Below, piece by piece: positions 61,469 through 64,000 of a stretch of 64,000 bases of DNA. The stretch comes from Gemmatimonadota bacterium (GTDB lineage Bacteria; Latescibacterota; UBA2968; UBA8231). The number at the start of each line of letters is the position of its first letter. Position 1 is the first letter of the stretch. The notes below the pieces were generated by a model. That model saw nothing but the letters and a program-made list of their open reading frames with translations, ran no database searches and was not told the DNA's origin. The stretch lies in assembly GCA_009840005.1 (NCBI GenBank), contig VXOR01000057.1, forward strand, positions 27,127 to 91,126, read 5' to 3'. The translations under genes were made by a program, and so were the position numbers.

Positions 61469-61501
61469 GGCTGGTTGCGCGGAATAATTGATGTGCCGGC
61501 C

Positions 61502-62020
61502 CTATTCGTCGGCGTCTAGGAGGGGCTGGAATGCCTCCAGACTTTCTACTTGGACCGCCGCCCGATGCAACTGCTTGAGACGCTGCAAATCCTCCATGCT
61601 CCGTATGCGAGCGGCCAACGGATTCGCCGCATCGAGCGCAAAGCGAATCTCCAGCACGGCGAGCAGATCTTCAATGGCGCGTTCTCGGCCCCCTTGCTCA
61701 ATGCCTTGTTGGGTCAGGTATTGGGCAACGGGTGATTCGCGGATAATATCCATTAGGCCCTCCTCGAATAAAATGGCAGAAACGGTTTCTCGCGCATACA
61801 CCAACCCGCTCAAAAGCGACATGCCGGCCAGACAATCGGCCTGAAGGCCACAACAAGTGTGGCCTGACTGCACGTCGCCCGATCCAGCGGCTGCGCCTGC
61901 ACCTCGCGGACACAAGTCTGTATCCAATCCGCTGGCCGCCCGGTCGGCGAGAGCAAAGCGGGCAAAATCGTCGGGGTAGTGATGCACCAAATACTTGGAA
62001 ACAATATCAAAGTCGGCCAT
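61502..62020 (-). pseudogene. Rpn/YhgA-like nuclease-family gene with internal deletion (likely)
   Basis: A 172-codon frame. The start, MADFDIVSKYLVHHYPDDFARFAL, and the end, MDIIRESPVAQYLTQQGIEQGGRERAIEDLLAVLEIRFAL, resemble the two ends of the roughly 300-residue Rpn/PD-(D/E)xK transposase-like proteins. The middle (RAASGLDTDLCPRGAGAAAGSGDVQSGHTCCGLQADCLAG) is not like the family. The region carrying the nuclease residues appears to be missing or frameshifted. It is probably non-functional. Confidence 0.5.
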
Positions 62021-62074
62021 ACCCTACCAACGTTCCGCGATACGCACCGGGATGTCAAGGTAGGGTGTCAACGC

Positions 62075-62107
62075 AAAGGCCGCCGGGGTTGGAATCCGGC
62101 GGCCTTT
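62075..62107. terminator. Strong hairpin terminator
   Basis: A perfect 12-bp stem (aaaggccgccgg / ccggcggccttt) with a 9-nt loop, A-run on one side and T-run on the other. It lies between the broken Rpn-like gene and the hypothetical ORF at 62207 and would stop minus-strand transcription from the right. Confidence 0.8.
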
Positions 62108-62206
62108 GGCATTAGGAACGGTCGGCAACTCGATCTACTAGTGCGAGGTACCCGCAATTTTGCTTGCTTGGAACCCGTTGAGATACAGACGGGTACCCAA
62201 GTAGCG

Positions 62207-62623
62207 TTACCGTTTGCCTTTGTCCGACGGGGCGACCATCCACTTGCCCGCCTCGGCTGCATCGTCCATCGGCACACAGCCGATATGCCCGTCCTCGTTG
62301 GGGACAGGCTCGACAATGCGATACGATACGACTGGCTTGCTCGCCCGGCCCGACCTGCGGTACGCCGACAATCCGTCCATCGTCAGCGTCGCCCGACCGC
62401 CGGTGGCTTCCCAAAAATTGAAAGGGTCGTCGGAGGGGCCAGCATGAGTAAACTCCTGCACCGCCGCACTCAAATCGTCCAACGTGCCTTGCTGCGCCGG
62501 ATGCGCTGAATCTATGAGTAGGATCAAGGCGGCACGGAAGTCCTTCTGAGACTGACGGCTGTTTGGGATCCGCGCCCCATGCTCGACCTCAATCCGCCCA
62601 CTGTCCAGTCCATCCGGCACCAA
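62207..62623 (-). CDS. Hypothetical ORF, possibly a gene fragment
   Basis: A 138-codon frame starting at GTG (RIPNSRQSQKDFRAALILLIDSAHPAQQGTLDDLSAAVQEFTHAG ... FWEATGGRATLTMDG). No family was recognised. No ribosome binding site is evident and the flanks contain relics, so it may be the remnant of a larger protein. The rest of 62108-62938 contains the relic at 62777 and nothing else that I can support. Confidence 0.35.
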   Translation of the reverse strand: MVPDGLDSGRIEVEHGARIPNSRQSQKDFRAALILLIDSAHPAQQGTLDDLSAAVQEFTHAGPSDDPFNFWEATGGRATLTMDGLSAYRRSGRASKPVVSYRIVEPVPNEDGHIGCVPMDDAAEAGKWMVAPSDKGKR

Positions 62624-62776
62624 GTGAGCGGAACGCGGCAGCGCGTGGAAATGACCTTGCTCTCGCTGCCACTTTACTTGGTGGGACAGGCCGCCTGCTG
62701 GATCGGCTCAGGCAGGAGCGGTAAGGAGGCTGATCGCCCTGTTCTACGAATTCATTGGCGCTTTGCTGGGCCGCTA

Positions 62777-62875
62777 TCAGTCGTCTAGGGTGCAGATGCG
62801 CCCCTGCGGATCCTCCACGTAAATCGAGACCAACGCCGCACAACAGCTTCGGCACCGCTCGCAAGGACGGTACTA
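62777..62875 (-). pseudogene. Relic of the C-terminus of an LRR/metalloprotease paralog
   Basis: The minus strand encodes SIYVEDPQGRICTLDD followed by a stop. This parallels the end of the downstream-facing neighbour (PIYVVDQQGRIIRTINP, then stop). The upstream part has no open gene. It looks like the tail of a duplicated and decayed copy. Confidence 0.5.
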
Positions 62876-62938
62876 TACGCCCCATCAGGCGGCCATCCCT
62901 CAAATCAAAGCCACGGTCCCCAATCTGCTCGGCGCATT

Positions 62939-64000
62939 TCAGGGGTTTATGGTGCGGATGATGCGCCCCTGCTGGTCAACCACGTAAATCGGCTCTCGCT
63001 GTTCGCCCACACCGCACGACCACTCCGGCTCTGCATGATCTGCATGAGTAGATGGGGCCGCGACCTTCGCACTGGCCTTGGCAGCGGCACTAGGTAGGAT
63101 ATATGGATTCGCCTGCGTGACATCGACGACCCAGCCGAGATCGGCTAGGGCCTGAACCGTGATCGCGGAGATCGATCCGCCGCCAGCCATGACTTCGCCA
63201 ATCATCTGGGGAGACCTCCAGTGGATACTGGTCCCGCCCCCCTCTATCTCCACCGGCACCTTTGCCCCCGTGTAGTTCCGTCCGCCGGCCTTGTTAAACG
63301 CGGCAATTGCCAGCGGACCGTTGAAGTGAGGGTCGCCAGGCGGATTCTGGATAAAGTCGAACCAAAGTGTCCCAATCCCCAGTATGTGTCCTATCTCGTG
63401 GAGTGCCACATGACCATTATTCCCGGAGACCGATATGCAGCCTAAGAGCGGTAGATGGGGAGTAGTACGCGTCATTGTTAACGAAGCCCAGTGATGACCG
63501 GACGAACTAAGTTGTTCTATCACATAGATCCGCAGGTCGTCTATCCGCTCCCCGGCAGGAATCTCGTACGACTGATCTCCACACGCACCCGACCAGCCCT
63601 GAGTAAATTCATGGTCCGGCAGATCCTCCGTAATAATCGACTCCCACCGTCTAGCCGCATATTGGATCGCCCGCTTTTGCTCATCAGTGTAGGGAGAGAG
63701 AAAAACAAGTTCGATGTCGAAGTCGCTCTCGCGGGGTGGCAGGTCAAAGACTACCTGAGCTCCGCGGGTCATAAGGGCAAGAATATAATCGTTATCGGCG
63801 ACCGAGTAGACTAGGGGGTTTGCTTGAAGATCCAGATATGTCAGGTTGGCTAAGTTCCGCAGCGGCGAGATGTCCGTGAAGTTGTTTAACTGCAGGAACA
63901 GGTGCCGCAAGTTAGTCAAGCCTGAAAGCACCGAGATATCTGTGATCCGGTTGTTGCTAAGAAACAGCCGTTCCAGCTTAGTCAAGCCCGAAAGCACCGA
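62939..64000 (-). CDS. Leucine-rich-repeat protein with metalloprotease domain (partial, N-terminus beyond right edge)
   Basis: The frame is open to the right edge. The visible N-terminal part has internalin-like 22-residue leucine-rich repeats (LERLFLSNNRITDISVLSGLTNL; LRHLFLQLNNFTDISPLRNLANL). After a linker comes a leishmanolysin-like zinc peptidase with HEIGHILGIGTLW (HExxHxxG). The end is PIYVVDQQGRIIRTINP, a short terminal module seen again as a relic at 62777. The protein is probably secreted, but its signal peptide lies outside the window. Confidence 0.82.
   Translation of the reverse strand, partial: SVLSGLTKLERLFLSNNRITDISVLSGLTNLRHLFLQLNNFTDISPLRNLANLTYLDLQANPLVYSVADNDYILALMTRGAQVVFDLPPRESDFDIELVFLSPYTDEQKRAIQYAARRWESIITEDLPDHEFTQGWSGACGDQSYEIPAGERIDDLRIYVIEQLSSSGHHWASLTMTRTTPHLPLLGCISVSGNNGHVALHEIGHILGIGTLWFDFIQNPPGDPHFNGPLAIAAFNKAGGRNYTGAKVPVEIEGGGTSIHWRSPQMIGEVMAGGGSISAITVQALADLGWVVDVTQANPYILPSAAAKASAKVAAPSTHADHAEPEWSCGVGEQREPIYVVDQQGRIIRTINP

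Overview
The window is a bacterial chromosome segment, mostly GC-rich, from a Gram-negative (diderm) organism: it encodes outer-membrane barrels, a TonB-dependent receptor, lipoproteins and a quinol:fumarate reductase. FlgD-Ig-like C-terminal domains on secreted proteins, ParE/ParC-like topoisomerase subunits, a short primary-type sigma factor, phytanoyl-CoA dioxygenases, a Gfo/Idh oxidoreductase and a DUF6785-like membrane protein fit an uncultured FCB-type lineage (Latescibacterota- or Poribacteria-like). That placement is inference; no rRNA gene is present.

Region 1 (1-18.2 kb) is a cell-surface region. A minus-strand operon encodes two paralogous secreted proteins (one cut by the left edge), a polytopic membrane protein and a large outer-membrane protein. 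Plus-strand genes follow: a secreted CBM9-like protein, a third paralog whose 5' end carries a MITE-like element, a hicB gene with a frameshifted hicA, and lipoproteins with parvulin, FG-GAP/UnbV or TPR domains. Region 2 (18.3-21.1 kb) holds gltX and a DEAD-box helicase.

Region 3 (21.2-32.6 kb, minus strand, mostly AT-rich) is the highlight: a streptolysin-S-like thiazole/oxazole-modified peptide (TOMM/LAP) cluster. Two tandem genes too short for normal ORF calling encode 42- and 37-residue precursors with nearly identical leaders (MKLRI[I/V]SNQFN) and poly-cysteine cores (CCCCCHCHCC and CCCCNCHC). A third ORF with core CCYHCCC overlaps the first by ATGA, and a decayed fourth core lies between the first two. 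Downstream come a ThiF-like cyclodehydratase partner, a SagB-type dehydrogenase split over two ORFs, an ABC-2 permease, a YcaO cyclodehydratase ending in a PxPxP-type tail, a CPBP (SagE-like) protease, an ABC ATPase fused to a TPR domain, a TonB-dependent receptor and a secreted TPR protein paralogous to the ATPase tail.

Region 4 (32.7-39.5 kb) has a divergently transcribed parE-parC pair behind a near-consensus promoter, then an AT-rich restriction-modification pair. Region 5 (39.6-54.0 kb) is mixed housekeeping and accessory: a frameshifted ribulose-phosphate epimerase, an M3 peptidase, two PhyH dioxygenases, a sigma factor with an ArfB-like protein, a Gfo/Idh oxidoreductase, rpsR with an apparent AUC start next to a lone microcompartment shell gene, a methyltransferase/Mrr pair, an SDR, heme A synthase and a PurO-like protein. 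Region 6 (54-64 kb) has rpsU with a 15-bp tandem repeat in its tail, a cold-shock gene, an frdABCD operon continuing into an ADP-ribosylglycohydrolase and a VOC protein, two CRISPR-like repeat relics against the frdA start, an ankyrin/metallopeptidase pair, an internally deleted gene and a leucine-rich-repeat metalloprotease cut by the right edge.
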